This document shows positions 54,934 to 64,000 of a stretch of DNA of 64,000 nucleotides, in pieces. How positions within the stretch are numbered: position 1 is the stretch's first letter; the number at the start of each line of letters is the position of its first letter. The translations under genes and the position numbers were made by a program. Source of the stretch: Bacteroides ihuae (GTDB taxonomy: Bacteria; Bacteroidota; Bacteroidia; Bacteroidales; Bacteroidaceae); NCBI RefSeq assembly GCF_900104585.1, contig NZ_FNVX01000004.1, positions 310,001 through 374,000 of the forward strand. Direction: 5' to 3'. A model generated the notes under the pieces. It searched no databases. It was not told the origin of the DNA and saw only the letters and a program-made list of their open reading frames with translations.

Positions 54934-57900
54934 ATGAAGAATTATATCCTTTCTATTTTGTTCCTTTCTATCTGCTTGAAATCTCAAGCTGGTCTTTATC
55001 TTGCCAACACTCATTTCTCTGTTAAGAAGCTAAAGACGGAATATACGAACACTCCTTTAGGTATTGATACAGAACTTCCCCGATTCAGTTGGCAGATGGA
55101 AGCTGCGGGTACGGAACGAAAACAATGGCAGACAGCTTATCAAATTACTGTTTCCGACGAAAATAGTAAACTGGTGTGGGATAGTGGAAAAACAAAAGGG
55201 GAACGGTCTTTGAATATTGAGTATGACGGTATGCCTTTACAACCTTCAACTCGTTACTCGTGGACAGTAAATGTTTGGAATCAGAAAGGTGAACAAAATT
55301 CAGAATGCTCTTGGTTTGAAACAGGTCTAATGGGCGGTAATCATCCCTATCAAAGATGGAATGATGCTAAATGGATTGGCGGTGGAGACAAAGATATGGT
55401 GTTGTATTCTCACTACCTTCCGGTTTTTAAGTTGGAGTTTTCCCTTCTGTTAGATAAGGATTTAAAAAGTACCTGTGCAAGTTTTATATATGGTGCTAAT
55501 GACCCACGTTTGATGGATAAAAATAAAAACTTATATCATCTGGAAAACAAGAAAGATGAGTCCTATATCAAGGTTGAATTAAACATCGATCCGTTAGCTA
55601 GGGGTCAGGAAGCGGTACTGAACATTTATAGAGTAGGCTATCATCCGAACGACAAGCAAGATGTTCCTTATAAGAGTTTCTCCATCCCGCAGAATTTGAT
55701 TAATAAGAACAATAAGTATGTTTGTCATACGGTAAAACTGAGTTCTGAGTTAGGTTTCACCCGGTTCTATATTGATAACGCCCAGAAGGAAATCGGTTCG
55801 ATTAATTTAAATCCATTAGGGCAAGGTGCTGATTTCACGGCTTTTCCAATGGTAGGTGATGTGGGCTTTGCTGTTCCCGCAAGGCAATCCGCAACTTTCC
55901 CAAAAGTAGAGATTATCAATTTCCGAAGCCCTTCGAATGTGATAGCAACCCTCAAAAATGGGGATTGCTTGATAAACGGTGGCGATTGCGGCACTTTCCG
56001 GACTTTCACTCCTGAAGGGAACTCAACTCCCATGCTTCGCACTGCTTTCACAACATCGGGTATGAAGATAGCAAAAGCACGTCTGTACGCCACTTCACGT
56101 GGTATCTATGAAATCTACATGAACGGCAAACGTGTGGGAGACGATTATTTTAATCCCGGAGTAACACAATATAACAAAACCCATTTGTACCAGACATTCG
56201 ACGTTACGAGTTACGTTCATTCCGGAAAGAATGCCATGGGTGCCCTATTGGCTGAAGGTTGGTGGAGCGGTGGTGCTACCTTTACGGGCAACAACTGGAA
56301 CTACTTCGGCGATCGTCAGTCACTGCTAGCAAAGTTACTCATCACCTATACTGACGGAAGCGAGCAAGTGATCGTTACTGACCCGTCTTCTTGGCAGTAT
56401 TTCAACAAAGGACCGATTGTCTACAACAGTTTCTTCCAGGGAGAAGTTTATGATGCTTCGAAAGAAGCGGCTGTAAAAGACTGGAGTGTTGCCTCGTATG
56501 ATGCATCTGACTGGAAATCAGCCTGCGAAGTTCCATTGGAAGGAAATATCAGTACTGTAGGGGACCCTAATATGCCGTGGGTAAACGATTATTCCGGCTT
56601 TGAGCTTATAGGACAATTCGGCCAAACAGTGAAAGCGATCAATGAACTGACAGCCCTCTCAGTGGAAGAAGTCCGCCCCGGCATATTTGTGTATGACATG
56701 GGGCAAAATATGGTGGGCATACCTAAAATCAGCCTCTCTGGTATGAAACCCGGAACGAAGATTAACCTGCGTTTTGCTGAGGTGAAATATCCTGATCTGC
56801 CCGAATATGCCGGAAATATAGGCATGATTATGCTCGAAAATATTCGCGCAGCCATGGCACAAGATATTTATATCACTCGTGGCGGACAGGAAACCATCTC
56901 TCCCCGATTCACTTACCACGGCTACCGCTTTGTCGAGATAACCGGCATTGACAAGCCTCTGCCCGTAGAATCGGTAAAAGGCATCGTGCTCAGTTCCATT
57001 CACCAACTGGCTTCCCATTACGAGACTTCCAATCCCAAGGTGAATAAACTATGGGAAAATATCACTTGGTCTTCTTATGGAAATTTCCTCTCCATACCTA
57101 CTGATTGCCCACAACGCAATGAACGCTTGGGATGGAGTGGCGATATATCCGTCTTTTCACGCACTGCCACTTATCTGGCAGATATTCCGCAGTTCCTGCG
57201 TCGTCATCTGCGTGCCATACGCAATGTGCAACGTGAAGATGGACGTTTTCCAGACATTGCCCCGCTGGGTGGCGGCTTCGGCGGCCTGCTGTGGGGAAGC
57301 GCCGGCATCACTCTACCATGGGAGTGCTACCAGCAATACGGAGATGTCGCCCTGCTGAACGAACATTACGATGCCATGAAGCGATATATTCAATACATCA
57401 TCGACCACAGCATCGAGGCGAAAACCAACTTGATTGTACAGACCAGATCGTGGGGTGACCTATGCGACTGGCTCGGGCTGGAAGATGAAAAAAATGATAA
57501 ATCCCTTGTGTGGGAATCTTACTTCATCTATGATCTGGAATTGATGACTAAGATGGCAACCGTCTTGGGCAAAACAGATGATGCCGCATGGTTCCAGAAA
57601 GTTTATGCCGCACGGAAGGATTTATTCAACAAGACATATATAGAACCGGAAACCGGCAAGACCATTTTCTCTGCTTTTAACCCCGAAAAGAAGGGAACAC
57701 TTGTAGATATACAGACATCCTACGCACTTCCATTGGCTTTTGATATTATCAATGAGGAGAACCGCAGCAAAGTGATTGCTAACCTCGCTGAAACGGTTAC
57801 AAGAGAAAATACCAGCGACACAGGCCATCTGTGCCCACCTTATTCTCTTATGACGGGTTTCATCGGTACGGCATGGATCAGTAAGGCTTTATCCGATCAT

Positions 57901-58446
57901 GGTCTGAATGATCTGGCTTACAAGTTGCTTCAACAGACCAGTTACCCTTCATGGCTTTACTCTGTAGAACAAGGAGCTACTACTATTTGGGAACGTTTGA
58001 ATTCCTACACCCGCATGGATGGTTTCGGGGGAAATAACCGCATGAACTCTTTCAATCATTATTCCTTTGGTGCTGTAGGTGCTTGGATGTACAATTATTC
58101 CTTGGGAATACAGCGCGATGAGACTTCTCCCGGTTTCAAGCACTTTATTCTAAAGCCAATGCCTGATCCGACGGGAGAAATGACGTATGCCAAGGGATAC
58201 TATGATTCCATGTACGGACGTATAGAGAGTCGTTGGAAAGTGGAAAACGGAGTGACCGGGTATTCCTTCACTGTTCCGGGTAATACCACAGCGACTCTAT
58301 TCTTATCTGCTGCATCGATAAAAAACATCAAAGAAGGTGGGAAATCCATTCGGAAGTCTAAAGACATAGAACTTGTAGGTGAAGAGAACGGACAGGTTGT
58401 ACTTAGACTCCCATCCGGAAGTTACACGTTTGAAGTGATTAAATAA
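54934..58446 (+). CDS. GH78 alpha-L-rhamnosidase
   Basis: 1170 residues from the ATG at 54934, which gives a signal peptide (MKNYILSILFLSICLKSQAG). Earlier in-frame starts would run into the upstream hairpin. The order is Bac_rhamnosid N domains, an inserted beta-sandwich (about 150-330), the (alpha/alpha)6 catalytic domain and a C-terminal beta domain. The motif DCPQRNERLGWSGD holds the Asp, Glu and Asp of the active site, and EQGATTIWERL the other catalytic Glu. It releases terminal L-rhamnose, probably in the periplasm. It stands alone, without a SusC/SusD pair next to it. Confidence 0.92.
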   Translation: MKNYILSILFLSICLKSQAGLYLANTHFSVKKLKTEYTNTPLGIDTELPRFSWQMEAAGTERKQWQTAYQITVSDENSKLVWDSGKTKGERSLNIEYDGMPLQPSTRYSWTVNVWNQKGEQNSECSWFETGLMGGNHPYQRWNDAKWIGGGDKDMVLYSHYLPVFKLEFSLLLDKDLKSTCASFIYGANDPRLMDKNKNLYHLENKKDESYIKVELNIDPLARGQEAVLNIYRVGYHPNDKQDVPYKSFSIPQNLINKNNKYVCHTVKLSSELGFTRFYIDNAQKEIGSINLNPLGQGADFTAFPMVGDVGFAVPARQSATFPKVEIINFRSPSNVIATLKNGDCLINGGDCGTFRTFTPEGNSTPMLRTAFTTSGMKIAKARLYATSRGIYEIYMNGKRVGDDYFNPGVTQYNKTHLYQTFDVTSYVHSGKNAMGALLAEGWWSGGATFTGNNWNYFGDRQSLLAKLLITYTDGSEQVIVTDPSSWQYFNKGPIVYNSFFQGEVYDASKEAAVKDWSVASYDASDWKSACEVPLEGNISTVGDPNMPWVNDYSGFELIGQFGQTVKAINELTALSVEEVRPGIFVYDMGQNMVGIPKISLSGMKPGTKINLRFAEVKYPDLPEYAGNIGMIMLENIRAAMAQDIYITRGGQETISPRFTYHGYRFVEITGIDKPLPVESVKGIVLSSIHQLASHYETSNPKVNKLWENITWSSYGNFLSIPTDCPQRNERLGWSGDISVFSRTATYLADIPQFLRRHLRAIRNVQREDGRFPDIAPLGGGFGGLLWGSAGITLPWECYQQYGDVALLNEHYDAMKRYIQYIIDHSIEAKTNLIVQTRSWGDLCDWLGLEDEKNDKSLVWESYFIYDLELMTKMATVLGKTDDAAWFQKVYAARKDLFNKTYIEPETGKTIFSAFNPEKKGTLVDIQTSYALPLAFDIINEENRSKVIANLAETVTRENTSDTGHLCPPYSLMTGFIGTAWISKALSDHGLNDLAYKLLQQTSYPSWLYSVEQGATTIWERLNSYTRMDGFGGNNRMNSFNHYSFGAVGAWMYNYSLGIQRDETSPGFKHFILKPMPDPTGEMTYAKGYYDSMYGRIESRWKVENGVTGYSFTVPGNTTATLFLSAASIKNIKEGGKSIRKSKDIELVGEENGQVVLRLPSGSYTFEVIK

Positions 58447-58619
58447 CAAGATAAACGAAAAGTTTCGCACAGACGAACGTACATTATATATGTAACTGAG
58501 CTAACTTAAGACAGAAGCTGTTAATGTGTAAAACGAGAACAGTAACAGTTGATAATGCGATAACTAAAGATTTTCTATGCTTTTTCTAAGCATTTTCTAT
58601 ACTAAAGCTAACTCGTCAC

Positions 58620-58704
58620 ACAATTGCATGACCATTGTCCCGCAGCCGTGTGACAATCGTCCCGCAATTGAGTGACCATGATCACACAGTTGCGGGACGA
58701 GTCA
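58620..58704. repeat. Short GTCCCGCA repeats with inverted copy between convergent genes
   Basis: The motif TGACCATTGTCCCGCA is followed by TGACAATCGTCCCGCA and then by an inverted copy TTGCGGGACGAGTCA. The last two form a hairpin with 10-bp perfect arms CGTCCCGCAA (58658-58667) and TTGCGGGACG (58690-58699). It lies between the 3' ends of the rhamnosidase and PhoH-like genes, so it may be a bidirectional terminator or a dispersed intergenic repeat. The rest of 58447-58760 shows nothing else. Confidence 0.6.
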
Positions 58705-58760
58705 TTTGATAAACAGAATAGGCTTAGTCTCTCCGTTCTTTACCGTTAGCTTACCGTAGC

Positions 58761-60086
58761 CTACATCAAGTTACTAGCTAATTCACTGAGGTGACTACGC
58801 TCCCCTTTCAGTAGATTGATGTGAGCAAAGATGTTCTGATCCTTCATGCGATCGATCATGTAAACCAAACCATTGGACTGGCTATCAAGGTAAGGTTGAT
58901 CTATCTGTTGAATATCGCCCGTAAACACCATTTTCGTTCCTTCGCCCGCACGGGTAATGATCGTTTTAATTTCGTGTGGAGTGAGGTTCTGTGCCTCATC
59001 AATGATGCAATAAGTATCACTCAGACTGCGACCACGGATAAAGGCTAAGGCCTCGATCACCAACTGATCACTTTTCTGCATATCTTCGAGGCGCTTCACT
59101 TCGGGAGAATTGCCGGCAAACTGGTGCTTGATAACGTTGAGATTATCAAACAAAGGTTGCATGTAGGGTGCCACTTTCTCTTGAGCATCACCAGGCAAGA
59201 AACCGATATCTTTATTAGACAGTGAAACGATGGGACGAGCCAGAAGTATCTGTTTATAATCGGTGAGCTTAGACAATGCTGCTGCAAGAGCAAGAAGAGT
59301 CTTGCCGGTACCAGCCTTTCCGGTGAGTGCTACCAGTTTGATCTCTGGATCATCGAGCACTTCGAAAGCAAAACTCTGCTCGGCATTACGAGGTTCGATG
59401 CCATAATTTTTAGATTTACCGACACGGTTAATCGTATGAGTAAAAGGATTGTAACGCGCCAACACGCTGTTGCGATCACTCTTGAGCACAAAGCATTCAT
59501 TGGGACGAAGGATATCTTTGAAGTCGAATTCAGCTATATCCAGCCCTTCTTTGGAGGAATAGATACGATCAATTAATGCCGGATCAATATCGTCAAACAC
59601 CTCGTTTGACTTCTCAAAAATATCCACATTGATCACCTTATCGGTGATATAATCTTCGCAAAGAACCCCAATGGAGCGAGCTTTCATGCGCAGATTGACA
59701 TCTTTGGTTACAAGAATGGTTTTGGTACGAGGATATTTTTGTTCAAGATAATCGGCTACGGCAAGAATCTGGTGATCGGGAATATTTTCGGAGAAGGACG
59801 TTTTGACATGTTCGGACTGAATGCTTCCCGTCATGACAAACAATCGACCTAACCCCTCGCCAAGCGATGCTCCTTTACTGAAAAGGCTGTCATCTGTGAT
59901 GGCATCCAGCTCTCGCACAAACTCACGGGCATTGAAATTTATCTGTTCGTTTCCTTTCTTAAACTTATCTAGTTCTTCGAGGACCACAATGGGTAAGTAG
60001 ATGTCGTTTTCCTGAAAGTTCCTGATACAGTTGTAATCGTGAAGAATAACGTTTGTGTCGAGCACAAAATTCTTTTTAGTTCCCAT
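58761..60086 (-). CDS. PIN-PhoH fusion ATPase
   Basis: A 441-residue protein. The N-terminal PIN nuclease domain begins KNFVLDTNVILHDYNCI (residues 5-21, with the catalytic Asp), with further acidic residues near LEELDKFK and in the KDVNLRMKARSIG part. The C-terminal PhoH domain has Walker A ALTGKAGTGKTLLALAAAL (near residue 255) and Walker B YCIIDEAQNLTPHEIK. Such PIN-PhoH (YlaK-like) proteins are thought to act as RNA helicase-nucleases. Convergent with the rhamnosidase gene and divergent from folC. Complete. Confidence 0.92.
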   Translation of the reverse strand: MGTKKNFVLDTNVILHDYNCIRNFQENDIYLPIVVLEELDKFKKGNEQINFNAREFVRELDAITDDSLFSKGASLGEGLGRLFVMTGSIQSEHVKTSFSENIPDHQILAVADYLEQKYPRTKTILVTKDVNLRMKARSIGVLCEDYITDKVINVDIFEKSNEVFDDIDPALIDRIYSSKEGLDIAEFDFKDILRPNECFVLKSDRNSVLARYNPFTHTINRVGKSKNYGIEPRNAEQSFAFEVLDDPEIKLVALTGKAGTGKTLLALAAALSKLTDYKQILLARPIVSLSNKDIGFLPGDAQEKVAPYMQPLFDNLNVIKHQFAGNSPEVKRLEDMQKSDQLVIEALAFIRGRSLSDTYCIIDEAQNLTPHEIKTIITRAGEGTKMVFTGDIQQIDQPYLDSQSNGLVYMIDRMKDQNIFAHINLLKGERSHLSELASNLM

Positions 60087-60219
60087 ACATGTTAGATTTT
60101 AAATGTTGATATTTGCAATCTGTAACCCAAACGGGCAGTATACTGGTACTAACCCGCTCACTAAAGTAACAAATAAGAAGGACAAACGGGATAAATATCC
60201 TGTTAAAAGATGACAAACA

Positions 60220-61521
60220 ATGAATTATCAGGAGACATTGATGTATTTATACAGCGTAGCGCCACTTTTTCAGCAAATAGGCAGCAAGGCTTACAAAGAA
60301 GGATTAGAGAATACACGAACACTGGATGCGCATTTTGGACATCCGCACCAATCCTTTCGCACCATTCATGTGGCGGGAACGAACGGCAAAGGTTCCTGTT
60401 CGCACACATTGGCCGCCATCCTGCAAGAGGCAGGCTACAAAGTTGGGCTTTATACTTCACCACATCTGGTAGATTTTCGGGAACGAATAAGAGTGAATGG
60501 CGTACCGATGCCGGAAGAGTATGTGGTGAATTTCGTGAAAGAGCAACAAGCATTCTTTGAGCCGCTATTTCCCTCTTTCTTCGAACTGACTACCGCCATG
60601 GCTTTTCTCTACTTTGCGGATGCTAAAGTGGATGTGGCAGTGATTGAAGTAGGCTTAGGAGGAAGACTGGACTGTACCAATATTATCACTCCCGATGTGA
60701 GCATAATCACGAATATCAGCTTTGATCATACTCAATTTCTGGGAGACACGCTCGCTAAGATTGCAGCAGAGAAAGCAGGGATCATGAAGTCCGCTATCCC
60801 CGTAGTGATAGGCGAAACAACGGAAGAAACACGACCGGTATTTGAGGCAAGAGCCAAAGAGGTGGATGCTCCTATTGTTTTTGCAGAAGATGAGCATCGG
60901 CTTGCGGGTGCTGAGATGAGTGCTAAGGGATTCTGGAACTATCAAACGACCGACTATCCGGACTTGGAAGGAGAGCTGGGCGGCCTCTGCCAACTGAAGA
61001 ACACGAACACACTACTGAGTGTGCTACCTTTACTTAAAGCAGCAGGTTATCGCATCACGGAAGAGTCCGTGCGCAAAGGCTTCGCACAAGTATGTGAACT
61101 AACCGGATTAATGGGACGCTGGCAGAAGTTGCAGGAACGTCCAACCTTGATCTGTGACACAGGGCACAACGTAGGAGGCATGACTTATATCTGTGAGCAA
61201 TTGAAGCGGCAGACGTATCACACCCTACACATTGTGATGGGAATGGTGAACGACAAAGACATCAGGGGGGTATTGGCATTGTTACCCAGAGAGGCAACCT
61301 ATTACTTTACGAAAGCAAATGTGAAGCGGGCTTTACCGGAACAGGAACTAAGCGAACTGGCTGGTACGATGGGACTCAAAGGAAGTTGCTATCCGGACGT
61401 ACCTACCGCAGTGAAAGCAGCGCAAGAAAAAAGCCTCCCGGAAGACTTTATCTTCGTGGGAGGCAGTAGTTTTATTGTTGCAGATTTGTTAGCGAACCGC
61501 GATACACTCGATCTCTACTAG
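60220..61521 (+). CDS. folC: Bifunctional dihydrofolate/folylpolyglutamate synthase
   Basis: A 433-residue Mur-ligase-like enzyme. The ATP-binding HVAGTNGKGSCSHTLAAIL is at residues 50-68, followed by GLYTSPHLVDFRERI and VAVIEVGLGGRLDCTNII. The C-terminal domain has LICDTGHNVGG. It adds glutamate to dihydropteroate and folates. The last 33 bp overlap the 3' end of the convergent ridA-like gene. Confidence 0.95.
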   Translation: MNYQETLMYLYSVAPLFQQIGSKAYKEGLENTRTLDAHFGHPHQSFRTIHVAGTNGKGSCSHTLAAILQEAGYKVGLYTSPHLVDFRERIRVNGVPMPEEYVVNFVKEQQAFFEPLFPSFFELTTAMAFLYFADAKVDVAVIEVGLGGRLDCTNIITPDVSIITNISFDHTQFLGDTLAKIAAEKAGIMKSAIPVVIGETTEETRPVFEARAKEVDAPIVFAEDEHRLAGAEMSAKGFWNYQTTDYPDLEGELGGLCQLKNTNTLLSVLPLLKAAGYRITEESVRKGFAQVCELTGLMGRWQKLQERPTLICDTGHNVGGMTYICEQLKRQTYHTLHIVMGMVNDKDIRGVLALLPREATYYFTKANVKRALPEQELSELAGTMGLKGSCYPDVPTAVKAAQEKSLPEDFIFVGGSSFIVADLLANRDTLDLY

Positions 61522-61863
61522 TGCATCTTTTGGCAACGCCTTTACAGCAACGGCAGAACGTGCGGGAAAAGCTCCATCAAAATAGGTGGAGTAAACGCCG
61601 TTCATGCCGGCAAAGAGGCTCATGTCTTGCAAGAAGACGGTAGTCTTGACAATGTCGCCCATCGTAAGTCCGGCCTCAGCCAAAATGTACTTGATGTTTT
61701 CCAATGACTGACGAGCTTGTGCTTCGATGCCTTCGGCCATTATTCCGGTAGCCGCATCAATGGGCAACTGTCCGGAAACAAACACCATACCTGCGGCTTC
61801 AATAGCCTGGCTATAAGGCCCGATAGCACCGGGTGCTTTTTCACTGCAAATAACTTTCTTCAT
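61489..61863 (-). CDS. ridA: RidA-family enamine/imine deaminase
   Basis: A 124-residue protein beginning MKKVICSEKAPGAIGPYSQAI, with VFVSGQLPID, KTTVFLQDMSLFAGMNGVYSTYF and the C-terminal PARSAVAVKALPKDALVEIECIAV, which contains the conserved Arg. It hydrolyses reactive enamine/imine intermediates from PLP enzymes. It lies 23 bp after the M16 peptidase gene and is probably co-transcribed with it. Confidence 0.95.
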   Translation of the reverse strand: MKKVICSEKAPGAIGPYSQAIEAAGMVFVSGQLPIDAATGIMAEGIEAQARQSLENIKYILAEAGLTMGDIVKTTVFLQDMSLFAGMNGVYSTYFDGAFPARSAVAVKALPKDALVEIECIAVR

Positions 61864-61886
61864 TTTGATCTATTTTTATATTAGTA

Positions 61887-64000
61887 TTATTCCTTAGGCA
61901 TCATCACCACTTCGATCAGGTTCTTCTGTTTCAGTAGTTCGTTGGTAAGGTTCTTCACATCATCCTGTGTTACAGACTCAAGAGTTTTGAGGTAATCGGT
62001 GTTATAATCTTCATTATAGAAGTAGAGCGTGCTGAGAACACCCAGCCAATATCCATTGGTTTTGAGTCCTTCCTGATAACTCTTCTCCATGTATTCTTTT
62101 GTTTTGTTGAAATCAACAGCTTCAGGACCATCCGTAGCAATACGACCAAGTTCGCGGCGGATCACCTCACTCAAATGACGTTCTTTCTCTGGGTTCGTAT
62201 CGAACATAATCTGAAGCATAGCACGTCCATCCGGCAAACGGCTAATGTCAGCTCCGGTAGAGACACCATAAGTGCCACCTTCAGCTTCGCGCACAGTACG
62301 CGTATAAACTACATCAAGAACCTGATTGAGGACATTGATGGCAATCTCATTCTTATGAGTTCTTTTCAATATACCCGAGTATAACTTCAAACTGGTAGCT
62401 TTGGGAGCTTCCATCTTTTGAGTGAAAATATTGGTATAATTACCCTTACGGATATCATCATTCACCTTCTTATTTTTGATATTCTTATTACCGGCAGGCA
62501 GAGAAGCCAAATATTTTTCAACCAACGGGCGAAGAGTTGCTTCATCAATAGAGCCCACAAACACGAAGGTAAAAGCAGACGGGTTAGCAAACACCTCTTT
62601 GTACATCTCGATCATACGATCGTAGTTAAGTTTACTGAGGTCTTCCAAATGAATGCGTTGCATGCGGGGATTGTCTCCATAAACAACATGAGAAACAGTA
62701 TCATTCATGATAGATGGAGGCGATGCAGCCGCATTCTTCAATTGATTATGTAAACGTCCGATGAAGGCAGCATACGCTTGCTCGTCCTTGCGGGGAGCAG
62801 TGAAATAGAGATGCGTAAGTTGCAATAGAGTTTCTACATCCTTGATAGAAGAGGAACCGGAAAGGCTCTCTGTGGATGAACCAACAGAAGCATTTACATT
62901 TGCTGATTTTCCGGCAAGAGCTTTACCCAGGTCGATGGCACTGAAAGCGCCTACCCCACCGATAGAGGGAACAGTACGAATAAAGCTAGCATTGTAAATC
63001 TCACTATCAGCAAACAAAGAATTACCTCCGTAGGCCACTGACGACATCAACACCTGATCATCTTTGTAATCGGTCTTCTTCAACACGACGCGCATACCAT
63101 TAGACAAAGTCCACTCTGTAGCTCCCATCTTCTCATTCTTCTTCACCTTCACTACTTTTCCGGCAGCAGGTAAAGAATCGATCAGATTAGTCGAGATCAC
63201 TTTTTCTTCGTAAGCAGTCAACTTCTGAGCAGCTACATTTTGCACTACATCAATCAATTCTTTTTCTGAAGGATAAGTGACTCCTTCTTTCTGTGGTCCG
63301 GTTACGGAAACAACCATATTAGGCGTTGCCGAAAGATGACGCAGACATTCATTCACCGCATTAAGATCAATCTTCGGAATCAACTTCTTCACTAATTCAT
63401 ATTCATACTCGATACCCGGAATCGGCTCATCGTCAGTGAAATTACCAACATATTCTCTTACATAAGCAGCATTATTCTGTTTGTTACGGTTATTGTAAGA
63501 GTTAGCATACATCTCGAGGTAAGAGGTCTTGATACGATCGAGCTCCGCCTGTGTGAAGCCAAACTGTTTAGCACGTTCATTCTCATCAACTAAAGCACGG
63601 AGAGCAGAGAGCACCTCGCCTTCTTTACAAGTGGCAGAAAGTGCCCAAGCCTCTTTTGTTTTAGCTATAATATAGTTTCCGTTTCCGGCAGACGCACGCA
63701 TGAAGGGTGCTCCGGCTTTCTGTGTAATCTCAGCCAAACGAGTGGAGAGCATATTCGAGACAAACCCCTCAAGAAGCATTTCATTGTATCCTTCCTCCGT
63801 GTGCTTCACTGCTTTCGCAGTAGCCTCGTGTGGATAATATACAGTAATGTTTGTGCTGGTTGTTTCAGGATCAGTAAGCACTGTCGCAATAGGATTCGTA
63901 TATTCCGGTACAGTAAAGTACTCTCTATGAGCTGGATTTACCGGTTTCTTGATATCGGCAAACATCGTTTTGATGGTAGCCTCAACATGATCTACATCAA
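61887..64000 (-). CDS. M16-family zinc peptidase (insulinase-like), 5' end missing
   Basis: The frame runs from the stop at 61887 to the right edge of the window (the last codons read DVDHVEATIKTMFADIKKP), so at least 705 residues are visible and the N-terminus with the zinc-binding HxxEH is outside. The visible part holds the M16 C-terminal domain pairs: TVPEYTNPIATV, then EWTLSNGMRVVLKKTDYKDDQVLM (second half start), AFTFVFVGSIDEATLRPLVEKYLASLP and REAEGGTYGVSTGADISRLPDGRAML. Full-length relatives in Bacteroides are about 940 residues and periplasmic. Confidence 0.9.
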   Translation of the reverse strand, partial: DVDHVEATIKTMFADIKKPVNPAHREYFTVPEYTNPIATVLTDPETTSTNITVYYPHEATAKAVKHTEEGYNEMLLEGFVSNMLSTRLAEITQKAGAPFMRASAGNGNYIIAKTKEAWALSATCKEGEVLSALRALVDENERAKQFGFTQAELDRIKTSYLEMYANSYNNRNKQNNAAYVREYVGNFTDDEPIPGIEYEYELVKKLIPKIDLNAVNECLRHLSATPNMVVSVTGPQKEGVTYPSEKELIDVVQNVAAQKLTAYEEKVISTNLIDSLPAAGKVVKVKKNEKMGATEWTLSNGMRVVLKKTDYKDDQVLMSSVAYGGNSLFADSEIYNASFIRTVPSIGGVGAFSAIDLGKALAGKSANVNASVGSSTESLSGSSSIKDVETLLQLTHLYFTAPRKDEQAYAAFIGRLHNQLKNAAASPPSIMNDTVSHVVYGDNPRMQRIHLEDLSKLNYDRMIEMYKEVFANPSAFTFVFVGSIDEATLRPLVEKYLASLPAGNKNIKNKKVNDDIRKGNYTNIFTQKMEAPKATSLKLYSGILKRTHKNEIAINVLNQVLDVVYTRTVREAEGGTYGVSTGADISRLPDGRAMLQIMFDTNPEKERHLSEVIRRELGRIATDGPEAVDFNKTKEYMEKSYQEGLKTNGYWLGVLSTLYFYNEDYNTDYLKTLESVTQDDVKNLTNELLKQKNLIEVVMMPKE

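Overview
The window looks like a chromosomal segment of a Bacteroidales gut bacterium, most likely Bacteroides or a close relative. Supporting evidence: a SusC/SusD pair beside a two-component sensor with a Reg_prop-type propeller, a capsule locus headed by a UpxY-type NusG paralogue, a GH78 rhamnosidase, and repeated matches to the Bacteroides -7 promoter element TAnnTTTG. I cannot name the species.

Layout. (1) 1-7054: the N-terminal part of a periplasmic sensor (minus strand, cut by the window edge), divergent from a susC/susD-like pair for glycan uptake. (2) 7055-16740: an accessory region. A structured repeat of about 185 bp occurs six times, always in the same orientation. Between the copies lie small cargo modules: an AAA ATPase with DUF4143, a HigBA-type toxin-antitoxin pair, a DUF234-type ATPase, a Gp49/XRE toxin-antitoxin pair, a Fic protein, a second nearly identical copy of the DUF234-type ATPase, and a 64-residue protein. 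Four of the five minus-strand modules have their stop codon 2-3 bp from the end of a repeat copy. The layout resembles an array of gene-plus-3'-site cassettes, but no recombinase is visible. This is the most unusual part of the window.

(3) 17018-52012: a capsular or exopolysaccharide locus of about 35 kb, all on the minus strand. It runs from a promoter at about 52.0 kb to a strong intrinsic terminator at about 17.04 kb. In transcription order: upxY, remnant of a WcaJ-type initiating transferase, wza-like lipoprotein, wzc-like tyrosine kinase, YjbH-like outer-membrane protein, capF/capE/capG (UDP-L-FucNAc), ugd (UDP-GlcA), a dead UDP-GlcA epimerase fused to an IS66 remnant, GT4, Wzx flippase, acyltransferase 3, EpsG/Wzy-like polymerase, GT2, GT4, hexapeptide acyltransferase, an oligogalacturonate-lyase-like propeller, three further glycosyltransferases, a WbuB-like FucNAc transferase, a SDR reductase/epimerase, a WecA/WbpL-like initiating transferase, wbuC, a WbpM/CapD-like dehydratase, gmd, fcl, glmS and manC. 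The genes predict a repeat unit with L-FucNAc, L-fucose (from GDP-mannose), a D-HexNAc or 6-deoxy-HexNAc at the lipid-linked end and possibly GlcA, with acyl decoration. The polymer would be made by the Wzx/Wzy route and exported through Wza/Wzc.

(4) 52682-64000: housekeeping and scattered genes. These are DUF4494, YggS, a dihydroorotate-dehydrogenase-like protein, a GH78 alpha-L-rhamnosidase, a PIN-PhoH ATPase, FolC, RidA and an M16 peptidase that runs off the right edge. Repeat or hairpin sequences sit between several of them.

Protein families were recognised by reading the translations. No database search was run, so family-level calls are firmer than substrate calls.
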